The notes below the pieces were generated by a model. The model was not told the DNA's origin, made no database searches, and saw nothing but the letters and a program-made list of their open reading frames with translations. A stretch of 64,000 nt of DNA from Gemmata sp. (GTDB taxonomy: Bacteria; Planctomycetota; Planctomycetia; Gemmatales; Gemmataceae), in NCBI GenBank assembly GCA_025055115.1, contig JANWYJ010000025.1, positions 1-64,000 on the forward strand, given 5' to 3'. Each line of letters starts with the position of its first letter. The stretch's first letter is position 1. Both the position numbers and the translations under genes were made by a program. Positions 8,299 to 16,839 of the stretch are shown here, in pieces.

Positions 8299-9066
8299 AT
8301 GCGTGCCATTCGGTGTGTTGTTGCCGCGGTGCTGGCCGCGGGTATTGTGAGTGTAGTGGCTGCCCAACCGGGGGGTGGGTTCAACTTCGGCTTCGGTGGC
8401 GACCTCAGCCTGTTGGTCCTCAACAACAAAGAGTTACAGGAAGAATTGAAAGTGACCGAGGCGCAGAAAGAAAAATTCAAAGTCGCTTCGGAAAAACAAA
8501 GTGAAATGATGAAAGAATGGCGGGAGGCCTTCGCCGGCGGCAAGTTTGACAAGGAAAAGTTCACCGAAATGCGGGAAAAAGGCGAAAAGATCAACGCCGA
8601 AATCAAAAAGATCGTGGATGAGACCCTCACCGCCGAGCAAAAGAAACGGATCAAACAAATCACCATTCAGCAAATGGGCTTTGCCGTCTTCAACGATCCC
8701 GAGGCCAAAGTCGGCGGCAAAGGCGGCTTCGGCTTCCCTGTGGGTGAAGCCCAAAAAGCCATCATGAAGGAAGTCCAAGAAACGCTGAAACTGAGCGATT
8801 CGCAAAAGAGCGGCATTAAGGGCATCAATGCCGATTTCACCAAAGAAAGCCGGGCGATCTTCCAGGACGCCTTCATGGGCGGATTCGACCAAGAGAAAAT
8901 GGCCGAAGTGGGTAAGAAAATCGAAAAACTCCGCAAAGAAATGTGGGCCAAAGTGGAAGAACTGCTCGACGACGATCAAAAGAAAGCGTGGAAGGAATTG
9001 ACTGGGGAACCCTTCGACATAACCAAGCTGATCCCACAATTCCCGTTCCCCAAACAACGGGATTGA
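8299..9066 (+). CDS. Secreted LTxxQ/Spy-like helical protein (copy 2)
   Basis: A 255-aa paralogue of the preceding gene. It has the same signal peptide type (RAIRCVVAAVLAAGIVSVVA), the same Gly/Phe linker and the same four motifs (KVTEAQKEKFK, TLTAEQKKRIK, KLSDSQKSGIK, LLDDDQKKAWKEL). Identity is highest in the helices and lowest in the glycine hinge, which is shorter here. The ATG at 8299 is preceded by GAGGAACTCGC. The leaders of the two genes are also similar (TTCTCATTCC...TTTCACGC...GCGTAACGATG at about 7147 and 8190), so the ancestral duplication included upstream sequence. Confidence 0.82.
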   Translation: MRAIRCVVAAVLAAGIVSVVAAQPGGGFNFGFGGDLSLLVLNNKELQEELKVTEAQKEKFKVASEKQSEMMKEWREAFAGGKFDKEKFTEMREKGEKINAEIKKIVDETLTAEQKKRIKQITIQQMGFAVFNDPEAKVGGKGGFGFPVGEAQKAIMKEVQETLKLSDSQKSGIKGINADFTKESRAIFQDAFMGGFDQEKMAEVGKKIEKLRKEMWAKVEELLDDDQKKAWKELTGEPFDITKLIPQFPFPKQRD

Positions 9067-9494
9067 GAACGGCGGCGGTGGTGGTGCAACGTCCATCCCC
9101 GGCCCGGCGGCCCCAGGCCGGGGACATTCAGACCGCAAGCAGTTCCAAGCCCGATCGCCAGCGCTTCAGAATCGTTGGCTTCTAGCGTCTTCGCAAGCCG
9201 CGGTTGACCCGGTTTGATCGCGCCGCGGCATGCACTGGCGACAACAGGGCTAACCATCGTCTTACTTCCGATAGGCTCCCGGGTTTCGACCGGGCAGCGG
9301 CCTGGGCCGAGCTTCCCCAAGGTTGCTTCTCCAAGGTTCTCGACTCGGTATCGTTGATCGTTGTGGGTGCCTAGTCGACCGGGCAGCGGCCTAGGCCGAG
9401 CTTTCCTAGCCAGCACCGTGCCACACCGTGATTGCCTTCCTTGGCGTACCCGCCGGTGGCCCAGAGAGGCGCGGCGGAAGGATTTCGCAGTCGG
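9067..9494. repeat. Intergenic region with a 31-bp direct repeat
   Basis: No gene is recognised between the second LTxxQ gene and the convergent MDR dehydrogenase. Bases 9286-9316 and 9375-9405 are near copies (start TCGACCGGGCAGCGGCCT; a few mismatches near the end), 89 bp apart. CCAAGGTTGCTTCTCCAAGGTTCTC near 9315-9342 holds a smaller repeat. Confidence 0.85.
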
Positions 9495-10529
9495 TTAGAC
9501 CCATTTCACCAATACGCCGAGATAGTGTTCTTTGTCGTTGAGCAGCCCTTCGTAGGCGGTGCCGAGTTGTTCGGGGGTGATAGTGTGCGTGATCAGCCCG
9601 GCGAGGCTGAGCCGCTCGCGGGCCAGTTGCCGTAGGAGCCACTGTTGTGCTTTGTCGATAGTCCACGCTCCAGCCAGGCGAGTATGGGCCGGTTCAAAGA
9701 GCATGTTGCCATGCGCACCGGTCACTTCCAGGTAGCGGCGGTGGAGATCGTCGTAGAAGTTGACTTCCTTGGCCCGTCCGCGGGGGCTGCCAACAACGAT
9801 GACTTGCCCGGCATCGCAAGCGAGGCTCATTGCGGTGGGAATCGCGTCGGGGATGCCGGTGGCGTCGGCGACGATTTCGGCTCCACGTGTACCGAGAAAG
9901 TCTGCGAGTTGCTCTTTCACATCGCCGCGGGTGGGGTCGATGACATGATCGGCCCCTGCGGCTTGGGCGGCTTGTCGGCGCATGGCTACGGCGTCGATTC
10001 CAACCACGGGGCTGGCTCCCGCGGCGATCAGGCAACGGAGGGCGAATTGCCCGATGATCCCCAACCCCAAAACCGCCGCACTGCGGCCAAGGGTAATCCC
10101 CGCCCGGATCGCTGCCCCCAGGCCGTAGCGGGCAATGCAGGCGGTCGCCGCTTTCTCGAAACTTAAGTTGTTGGGTAGCTTCCAGATACGGCAACGCTCA
10201 TGACCCAGCGTCAGCAATTCCGCCGAGGCATGATTCCCGGGGAAACTGACACGATCCCCCTCGACCCATCCGCCGGGGAAGTCCCGGCCCACTTTCAGCA
10301 CACGCCCAGCCGCCGAATAACCGCTGCGGAAGGGGAATTTCCAATCGGGCAACAGGGGGTCTTTCAGCCATTGGTGCGTCCCGGTGTAGACGGCCAGTTC
10401 GGTTCCCGCGCTGATGGCCGAATATTCAGCGGCCACCAAAATTTGATTGGGGGCCGGATCGGGAAGTTCGACCTCCCGAACTTCTGTCTGAAAAGCTTCG
10501 CGGATGATCGCTTGACGGGCACGCATCAT
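9495..10529 (-). CDS. Zinc-less MDR-family dehydrogenase
   Basis: A 344-aa medium-chain dehydrogenase/reductase. The GroES-like N-domain (VREVELPDPAPNQILV, YSAISAGTELAVYTG) lacks the Cys-His ligands of the catalytic zinc, with SAGTE where the zinc Cys would be. The Rossmann motif is GLGIIGQFALR, followed by DAVAMRRQAAQAAGADHVID. The SAGTE type is common among sugar- or polyketide-linked dehydrogenases, so the substrate is open. The start is ATG 10527-10529 (a second ATG directly follows); a GTG at 10535 is less likely. It is divergent from the FG-GAP-like gene. Confidence 0.85.
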   Translation of the reverse strand: MMRARQAIIREAFQTEVREVELPDPAPNQILVAAEYSAISAGTELAVYTGTHQWLKDPLLPDWKFPFRSGYSAAGRVLKVGRDFPGGWVEGDRVSFPGNHASAELLTLGHERCRIWKLPNNLSFEKAATACIARYGLGAAIRAGITLGRSAAVLGLGIIGQFALRCLIAAGASPVVGIDAVAMRRQAAQAAGADHVIDPTRGDVKEQLADFLGTRGAEIVADATGIPDAIPTAMSLACDAGQVIVVGSPRGRAKEVNFYDDLHRRYLEVTGAHGNMLFEPAHTRLAGAWTIDKAQQWLLRQLARERLSLAGLITHTITPEQLGTAYEGLLNDKEHYLGVLVKWV

Positions 10530-10669
10530 AACCACCTCAATATCGTCAGGGCCATGGTTGAGGCGAATTGTAGATGCCGAAACCGTTCAGGCGATGTTTT
10601 CTCCTCGTTGGACAGCGTACAATCGTCCGCAAGTGGGATTCGCTTCGCCTTCGCCACAGGGGCAAGATT

Positions 10670-12436
10670 ATGGCGCTGCGTTGGGCAATAGCCATCGGCG
10701 GGTCGCTGATGGCCGTGGTGGTGGTCGCCGCACAACCCAAGGGGAAAAACCCGCCGCTGGTGCAGTTTCCGTCATTCGGCACAACACCGGAGCAATTTCA
10801 GCAGTCGGCCTGGAGCCGTTGGAGCGGGCAGCTTCTGCTCGATTTGGAGAATGTCAAAACCGATATCGGAACGGCTCGGCTAACGCTTCCAGTGCGAACG
10901 GCGATCAATGCTCACATCGAGAATGCCATACGTCAAACACTGGAGCTGGATCAGCTCATTCGCCGCGGGGGGAACCGGTCGCAACTGTTGGCTGCGTTGG
11001 CGGAAGTCGAGCGGGCGCTAACGCAACTGGCGGCGACGATCAACCAGAATGCGGCGGCCCGTGCGGCTGCCGCCGCCGCCCTGGGGCGAGCCGATACCGC
11101 CTATCAGCAATTGGCAGTCGCTTTAGGGACCGGCGACAACGACCCAGTCCGCAGCCAACGCCGCCTCATCCGCCTGGGGGATACCCTCGACGATACCGCG
11201 GAGGAATTGCGGAATCTGGTGGGCGAACTGGTGGGCGGCAACGACCGGACGCTCGAGCGTACCCTCGGGGGCTACGCTCGCGAAGCCCGGTTGTTGTCGC
11301 GGCGCGTGCGCGACAATGAGGAGACCACGTTGATCCAACGCACCTACGCCGCGATGGGCCAGCGCTGGGCCGAGGCCGCGACCTTGTTGACCCGCCTGCG
11401 ACCATTGCCCGCACCGATTCAAACGCAGGCCGCCCGGCTCGATGGCCTGCATCGGCGGCTGGGCAGTGTGTTGAATCTGCCCCCGTACCCCCCGGGCGTC
11501 CATCCGCCGCCCTTCGGACCCGAGAAATCCTTCGCCTTCGCCGTCGGGGCCGACCGGGGGGCACAACCGCGCGTTACCGTGTTTGCCGATGAACGTGGTA
11601 CCGTGGCCTACAACTTTTTCGCGTACGATGTGAAATTTGATGGCGGCGTCCGGGTCGATATGGCTGATCTCAATGGCGATGGCATTGCGGAATTGATCGT
11701 CGCCCCGGGGCCGGCGACCACCCCGGTCTCCCTCCCCGTGCGCGTCTACGACGGCCGCGACCTCAACTTATTGGTCGAATTCATCCCGTTCAACAACTGG
11801 AAAGGTGGTCTGTTCGTGGCTGGTGCCAATCTCCAACGCGATGGCCGGGCGATTCTGGCCGTCAATGCCGAGGGCACGCAACATGTGAAGGTTTTCGATC
11901 TGGCCCAAGGCAAGGAGATTGATAGCTTCTTCGTCCATGATCAAAAAGTGACTGGTGGTGTGCGGATTGCGTGGGGCGATGTCAACGCCGATGGCACACC
12001 CGATCTGCTGACGGTCAATGGGCCGGGTAACGCCCCCACAGTGGTGAAGATTTTCAACGGTCGCAACCGCGATGTTCTCGCCGAATTCCCGGTTATCGAC
12101 AACAAATACCGCGGCGGAGCTTACATTGCGGCTGCCGACCTGACCGGCCACGGTTCAGCCCATCCGGTCGTGGGTCTGGATGCCGGCAGCCCGCCGATAG
12201 TCCGTATCTTCGACCCCCGCGGCCGCGTACTGGCCGAATGGCTAGCGTATGATGAAAAATTCCGCGGTGGCGTCCGTGTGGGGGTAACAGCCAACCAGCA
12301 CGTGGTGACCGCTCCCGGCCACGGGATGAAGAATAGCCCCCTCCGCATCTTCAACACCGCTCGCCTGAAAGACCGACCCATCGAGTTCGTCCCGTTCAGT
12401 GGCTTCGATGGGGGACTTTTCGTGGGCGGTCGATGA
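10670..12436 (+). CDS. Secreted protein with helical N-domain and FG-GAP/VCBS-like propeller
   Basis: About 588 aa. After a signal peptide (ALRWAIAIGGSLMAVVVVAA) come about 260 residues of Arg/Ala-rich helices. From about residue 285 there are propeller-like repeats, each with an aspartate-rich loop: MADLNGDGIAELIVAPG, WGDVNADGTPDLLTVNGPG, AADLTGHGSAHPVV. These DxNxDGxxD loops are calcium-binding FG-GAP/VCBS signatures. Inter-repeat linkers recur (FAYDVKFDGGVRV, HDQKVTGGVRI, YDEKFRGGVRV). It is probably an exported adhesion or scaffold protein. ATG 10670 is chosen for the signal peptide. A PQQ propeller gene follows 74 bases downstream, possibly in the same operon. Confidence 0.78.
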   Translation: MALRWAIAIGGSLMAVVVVAAQPKGKNPPLVQFPSFGTTPEQFQQSAWSRWSGQLLLDLENVKTDIGTARLTLPVRTAINAHIENAIRQTLELDQLIRRGGNRSQLLAALAEVERALTQLAATINQNAAARAAAAAALGRADTAYQQLAVALGTGDNDPVRSQRRLIRLGDTLDDTAEELRNLVGELVGGNDRTLERTLGGYAREARLLSRRVRDNEETTLIQRTYAAMGQRWAEAATLLTRLRPLPAPIQTQAARLDGLHRRLGSVLNLPPYPPGVHPPPFGPEKSFAFAVGADRGAQPRVTVFADERGTVAYNFFAYDVKFDGGVRVDMADLNGDGIAELIVAPGPATTPVSLPVRVYDGRDLNLLVEFIPFNNWKGGLFVAGANLQRDGRAILAVNAEGTQHVKVFDLAQGKEIDSFFVHDQKVTGGVRIAWGDVNADGTPDLLTVNGPGNAPTVVKIFNGRNRDVLAEFPVIDNKYRGGAYIAAADLTGHGSAHPVVGLDAGSPPIVRIFDPRGRVLAEWLAYDEKFRGGVRVGVTANQHVVTAPGHGMKNSPLRIFNTARLKDRPIEFVPFSGFDGGLFVGGR

Positions 12437-12452
12437 CGCAGGTTCCGATGAT

Positions 12453-12484
12453 GGCGTTTCCCACTGCAAGGGCGTTTCCCACTG
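12453..12484. repeat. 14-bp direct repeat after the FG-GAP gene stop
   Basis: GGCGTTTCCCACTG occurs at 12453-12466 and 12471-12484, within the 74-base gap before the PQQ propeller gene. Confidence 0.9.
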
Positions 12485-12510
12485 GATGAGTCAGACAGAA
12501 AGGATCGGCA

Positions 12511-13809
12511 ATGCGGCACGGAATTGTGATATTGTTGACGATAATTGTGCCATTTGCCAGCGCACGCGGCGAAGACTGGCCTACGTTCCTAGGGCCAACC
12601 CAAAACGGGGTTTCCCCCGAGAAAGGCCTTCGAGTTCCGTGGCCGAAAACCGGTCTGAAGAAGGTTTGGGAATGCGAGTTGGGTTTGGGTTACGCTGCTC
12701 CGGTGGTCAGCAACGGTCGGTTGTTTCACGCCGACCGTTTTGGCGACCACATTCGCCTCACGGCGCGCGAGGCCGCCACGGGGCGGTTTTTGTGGAAGTA
12801 CGAGTACCCCACGCAATACGAAGACCGCTACGGCTACGACCCTGGTCCGCGGGCCTGCCCAATGGTCGATGGCGATCGCGTCTATATCCACGGTCCGGAC
12901 GGGGTTCTCTGTTGTGTGAATGCCAATAACGGCCAGGAAATCTGGAGGGTGGACACGCACGCGAAATTCTTTGTCCACCAAAACTTCTTTGGGGCGGGCA
13001 GTGTACCGGTGATTGATGGCGACTTGCTCATTCTGCCGGTGGGCGGCAGCGAGAAAGGCCCGCGTCCGATCGACTTTCGTAATGTGCAATCCAACGGCAC
13101 GGCGATTGTCGCCTTCGACAAGAAAACCGGTGCCGTCAAATATGCGGCCGGAGACGAACTGGCCAGTTATGCCAGCCCCATCATCGCCACGATCAACGGC
13201 AAGAAACTGGGGCTGTACTTTGCCCGCGGTGGGCTACTCGGTTTCGACCCGCAAACCGGTACCACCGCGTTCCACTACAAATGGCGGGCCAAAATTGAAG
13301 AAAGCGTCAATGCCAGTAACCCGGTCGTGGTTGGCAATACCGTGCTCGTCACCGAGTGTTACGGCCCGGGGGCCGCTTACATCGACCTGAGTCGTGGCAA
13401 ACCCCAAGAAATTTGGACTGACGCGGCCAAAGACCGTTTCGACAAGTCGCTGATGTGTCACTGGAACACGCCGATTCATGTCGATGGCTTTGTCTATGGC
13501 TCCAGTGGGCGGCATACCGAAGACGCCGACATTCGCTGTGTCGAACTCAAAACTGGAGAAGTCCGCTGGCGGCAGCGACGCACCAAACGCTGCAGCCTGA
13601 CGTTGATCGATGGTCACTTCCTCAGTTTGAGCGAGTATGGCGAGTTGGCCCTCATCAAGGTGAACCCAGAGAAGTACGAGGAGATTTCCAAGTACGAAGT
13701 GCCCGGTTTGGAGTATCCCTGTTGGGCGGCTCCGGTCGTTAGCAACGGCTTACTTTACGTCCGAGGTGATGGCAAGCTGCTGGCTCTCGAACTGATCCCC
13801 AAGAAGTAA
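12511..13809 (+). CDS. PQQ-type beta-propeller protein, secreted
   Basis: A 432-aa exported protein: a signal peptide to about residue 20, then EDWPTFLGPTQNGVSPEKGL, the usual opening of planctomycete PQQ-like propellers. Repeating blade motifs follow: APVVSNGRLFHADR, TGRFLWKYEY, NGQEIWRVDT, KTGAVKYAAG, KTGEVRWRQR. The fold is shared with BamB and PQQ dehydrogenases, but no dehydrogenase catalytic residues are evident, so enzymatic activity is not implied. It resembles the propellers at 50954 and 58465 only at this family level. The ATG at 12511 follows GAAAGGATCGGCA. Confidence 0.85.
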   Translation: MRHGIVILLTIIVPFASARGEDWPTFLGPTQNGVSPEKGLRVPWPKTGLKKVWECELGLGYAAPVVSNGRLFHADRFGDHIRLTAREAATGRFLWKYEYPTQYEDRYGYDPGPRACPMVDGDRVYIHGPDGVLCCVNANNGQEIWRVDTHAKFFVHQNFFGAGSVPVIDGDLLILPVGGSEKGPRPIDFRNVQSNGTAIVAFDKKTGAVKYAAGDELASYASPIIATINGKKLGLYFARGGLLGFDPQTGTTAFHYKWRAKIEESVNASNPVVVGNTVLVTECYGPGAAYIDLSRGKPQEIWTDAAKDRFDKSLMCHWNTPIHVDGFVYGSSGRHTEDADIRCVELKTGEVRWRQRRTKRCSLTLIDGHFLSLSEYGELALIKVNPEKYEEISKYEVPGLEYPCWAAPVVSNGLLYVRGDGKLLALELIPKK

Positions 13810-14093
13810 CGGACTTTGTAGCGATGAGGCGACCTCGTAACCTCCTTCGTGCTCCGGCACCCCCGCTGTTGCTAGGTGCGGAGGAAGAATTCGCCATCGG
13901 ACGGGACCATTGATGCCGGCATGATCGCACGAGCACGCTGGTGGACGGCGATTTCTTCGTACTCCGATTGCTTCGTACTGCGCGGTGTGGTGACAAGGTG
14001 GTGACAAGATCGCAGAAAAACCGACTCCGCGGAAAGAACGGGTCGGGTGGGTCTGATGGCACGCCGACGTAGAATGCCGCCAGGAGGTTCATC

Positions 14094-15341
14094 ATGGGGC
14101 CATTCGCTACGGATGCGGTGCCGCTTCTGCATGGGGTGCGTGTTCTCGATGCCAGCCGCGTGTTGGCCGGGCCGTTCTGCGGCCAATTATTGGCCGATTT
14201 GGGGGCCGAGGTGATCAAGCTGGAACGCCCTGGCCGCGGCGACGACACCCGCGGCTGGGGGCCACCGTATGTGCCCGGCTTCCAGGATCTGTCCGCCTAT
14301 TTCCTGTCGTGTAATCGGGGCAAAAAGTCGCTGACCCTCGACATCGCTTCGCCGCAAGGCCAGGACCTGCTGCACCGGTTATTGGCCCGAAGTGATGTGT
14401 TGATCGAAAATTTTCGCTCCGATAGTGCCGAAAAACTCGGATTGACGCCATCGCAACTGTTGGCGCGGCATCCACGCTTAATCGTTTGCTCGATCTCAGG
14501 ATTTGGCCGCACCGGGCCGATGAAGGACGTTCCGGGCTACGACTTTGCTATCCAAGCCCTCAGTGGTTTGATGAGTATTACGGGTCCGCCGGAGGGTCCG
14601 CCGTACAAGGTCGGTGTTGCGGTGGCTGATATTCTCACAGGGCTTTATGCGTCGTATGGCATTGTGGCCGCGTTGCATGCCCGCGGCCGCACTGGGCATG
14701 GCTACGCCCTCGACTTCGCCCTGCTGGATTGTGCCTTAGCGGCGCAAGTCAATGTGGCGCAAGCCTTTCTGACAGAATCGGCACGCGGTCAGAAACCCTT
14801 GCAAGCGTGTGTGCCGCCGCGGCAGGGCAATGCCCATTTGCAGATCGTCCCCTATCAACTGTTCGCCACCGCGGATGGCTGGCTGGTGTTGAATGTCGGG
14901 AACGATAGCCAATGGCGCGCTTTCTGCACTGCGGCGGATGCCGCGGACCTCGGCCGCGACCCCCGGTATGCGACCAACCGCCACCGGGTGGAACGGCGCG
15001 CCGAATTGGTACCCCAGGTCGAAGCCATCATGAAGCGGTTTTCGACCGCGGAGTGGACCCGGCGGCTTTCTGCGGCGAACGTACCGCATGCCGAGGTCCG
15101 CACTTACGCCGATGTTTTCCGCGACCCACAAACGTTGGCTCGGGGGATGAAAGTGACGGTCCACGATCCGGCCGGCCAGCCGGTGGAACTGATCGGCAAC
15201 CCGATTCACCTGCACGGGGCACCGGTCGCCGCGCCGCAAATGCCGCCACGGCTCGGGGAACAAACGGATGCGATTCTGACCAGCGTTCTGGGCTTAGATG
15301 CAGACGCCATCGACCAATTACGGCAACAAGGCATTGTCTAG
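14094..15341 (+). CDS. CaiB/BaiF family (class III) CoA transferase
   Basis: A 415-aa class III CoA transferase, which moves CoA between carboxylic acids through an aspartyl-CoA intermediate. The opening LLHGVRVLDASRVLAGPFCG and LGAEVIKLERPGRGDDTR are typical, as is LIENFRSDSAEKLGL. The likely catalytic aspartate is D150 in PGYDFAIQALSGLM. The acceptor and donor cannot be told from sequence. The start ATG 14094 has a clear CAGGAGG seven bases upstream. It is followed by a Gfo/Idh/MocA oxidoreductase, 220 bases away. Confidence 0.92.
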   Translation: MGPFATDAVPLLHGVRVLDASRVLAGPFCGQLLADLGAEVIKLERPGRGDDTRGWGPPYVPGFQDLSAYFLSCNRGKKSLTLDIASPQGQDLLHRLLARSDVLIENFRSDSAEKLGLTPSQLLARHPRLIVCSISGFGRTGPMKDVPGYDFAIQALSGLMSITGPPEGPPYKVGVAVADILTGLYASYGIVAALHARGRTGHGYALDFALLDCALAAQVNVAQAFLTESARGQKPLQACVPPRQGNAHLQIVPYQLFATADGWLVLNVGNDSQWRAFCTAADAADLGRDPRYATNRHRVERRAELVPQVEAIMKRFSTAEWTRRLSAANVPHAEVRTYADVFRDPQTLARGMKVTVHDPAGQPVELIGNPIHLHGAPVAAPQMPPRLGEQTDAILTSVLGLDADAIDQLRQQGIV

Positions 15342-15459
15342 CATCACCCCCATAGCGGGTGTACAGAATCAGTACGGGCGAAGGGGGGGAACCAGTCGCT
15401 GGCCGACGACGTTTTCCCAGCCCCTGGGCAACCAGCACAAGCGATCGGCCGGAAACCGA

Positions 15460-15493
15460 TGAGCTTGCGGATTATGTGAGCTTGCGGATTATG
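15460..15493. repeat. Exact 17-bp tandem duplication
   Basis: TGAGCTTGCGGATTATG at 15460-15476 is repeated at 15477-15493, in the spacer between the CoA transferase and the Gfo/Idh/MocA gene. Confidence 0.95.
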
Positions 15494-15561
15494 GATGACA
15501 CACCCCGCGCCGCTTCCTTAGAATTCTCGGCACGCAAACCCTTCTTTTTGGAGTTGCTGCG

Positions 15562-16749
15562 ATGCCAACCAATGCCCCTCTCAATCGGAAACTGCGCATG
15601 GGTCTGATCGGTGGCGGTCACGGGGCCTTTATTGGCCGTGTCCACGCCACGGCGGCCATTCTCGACAATCGGGCCGTCCTGGTCGCCGGGGCGCTGTCCA
15701 GTGATCCGAAGAAAGCCAAGGATTCGGCCCCGGATTACGACATTCCCCCCGATCGGGCCTACGGTTCGTATCAAGAAATGGCCGCAGCGGAGGCGAAACG
15801 GCCCGATAAAGTGGATTTCGTCTCCATTGCCACCCCCAATCACACCCACTTCGAGATCGCTAAAACCTTTGCCGAAGCGGGTTTTAATGTGGTTTGCGAC
15901 AAACCCCTGACCTTCAACCTGGCGCAAGCCGAAGAGCTGTTGCAGGTGGTCGAGAAAACCGGGGTGGTGTTCGCGGTCACGCACAACTACACCGGCTATC
16001 CGTTGGTGCGGCAAGCCCGCGACATGGTCCTCAATGGCGAATTGGGGGAAATCAACGCGATTCGTTCGAACTATATCCAGGGTTGGCTTCGGACCCGGCT
16101 AGAAGCCCAAGATCAGAAACAAGCCAAATGGCGGACGGACCCCAAGCAAAGCGGCGCGGCGGGCTGCTTCGGCGATATTGGCACGCATGCGTACAATCTG
16201 GCCCGCTACATCACCGGGCTGTGGCCGCAGGAATTGTCGTGTTCGTTGAAGATTTTTGAAAGCGGCCGGGCCTTGGACGATTACGGCGTGGCCTTAGTCC
16301 GCTTCGAGAATGGGGCGTTGGCGACAGTCACCGCCAGTCAAATCTCGCATGGTCGTGAGAATGATCTTTTCATCGAGGTTGATGGGACGAAAGCCGCGGT
16401 CGAATGGCATCAGGAAGAACCGAATAAGCTGATCGTGCGGAAAAACGGTGAGCCGCACAAAATCTACACGCGCAACGGCGGTCCGTACCTCAGCGCGATC
16501 GCGACAGCCTCCAGTCGTTTGCCCAGCGGCCACCCGGAGGCGTTCTTCGAGGCATTTGCCAACATTTACACGGCCGCCTACGATGCGATGATCCAGCGTG
16601 CCAGTGGCGCGAAGTTTGAGACCGTCAACACGATCTACCCCAACATCTACGATGGCGTGGAGGGGATGCTGTTTATCACGCGCTGTGTTGAAAGCAGCCA
16701 GCAGAACGGGGCGTGGGTGCCGTTTCGTCATCCCAAAAGCCGTCGCTAG
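15562..16749 (+). CDS. Gfo/Idh/MocA family NAD(P)-dependent oxidoreductase
   Basis: A 395-aa sugar or inositol-type oxidoreductase. The Rossmann motif is [36 protein letters not shown] is the typical second stretch, and [17 protein letters not shown] carries the conserved lysine of the (E/D)KP motif. The C-terminal half has [16 protein letters not shown] with the catalytic-region Asp and His. No Tat signal is visible, so it acts in the cytosol. Planctomycetes have many such enzymes and the substrate is unknown. The start ATG 15562 follows a GGAG at 15550-15553. Confidence 0.92.
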   Translation: MPTNAPLNRKLRMGLIGGGHGAFIGRVHATAAILDNRAVLVAGALSSDPKKAKDSAPDYDIPPDRAYGSYQEMAAAEAKRPDKVDFVSIATPNHTHFEIAKTFAEAGFNVVCDKPLTFNLAQAEELLQVVEKTGVVFAVTHNYTGYPLVRQARDMVLNGELGEINAIRSNYIQGWLRTRLEAQDQKQAKWRTDPKQSGAAGCFGDIGTHAYNLARYITGLWPQELSCSLKIFESGRALDDYGVALVRFENGALATVTASQISHGRENDLFIEVDGTKAAVEWHQEEPNKLIVRKNGEPHKIYTRNGGPYLSAIATASSRLPSGHPEAFFEAFANIYTAAYDAMIQRASGAKFETVNTIYPNIYDGVEGMLFITRCVESSQQNGAWVPFRHPKSRR

Positions 16750-16839
16750 GCGCAAGCGGCTGGCTTGTTGAATGGGATCGGGCTCCGCTGGTGGCGGCTG
16801 GGCGAGCAGACCAAGCCGCTTCTCCTGTCGAGAACGCTC

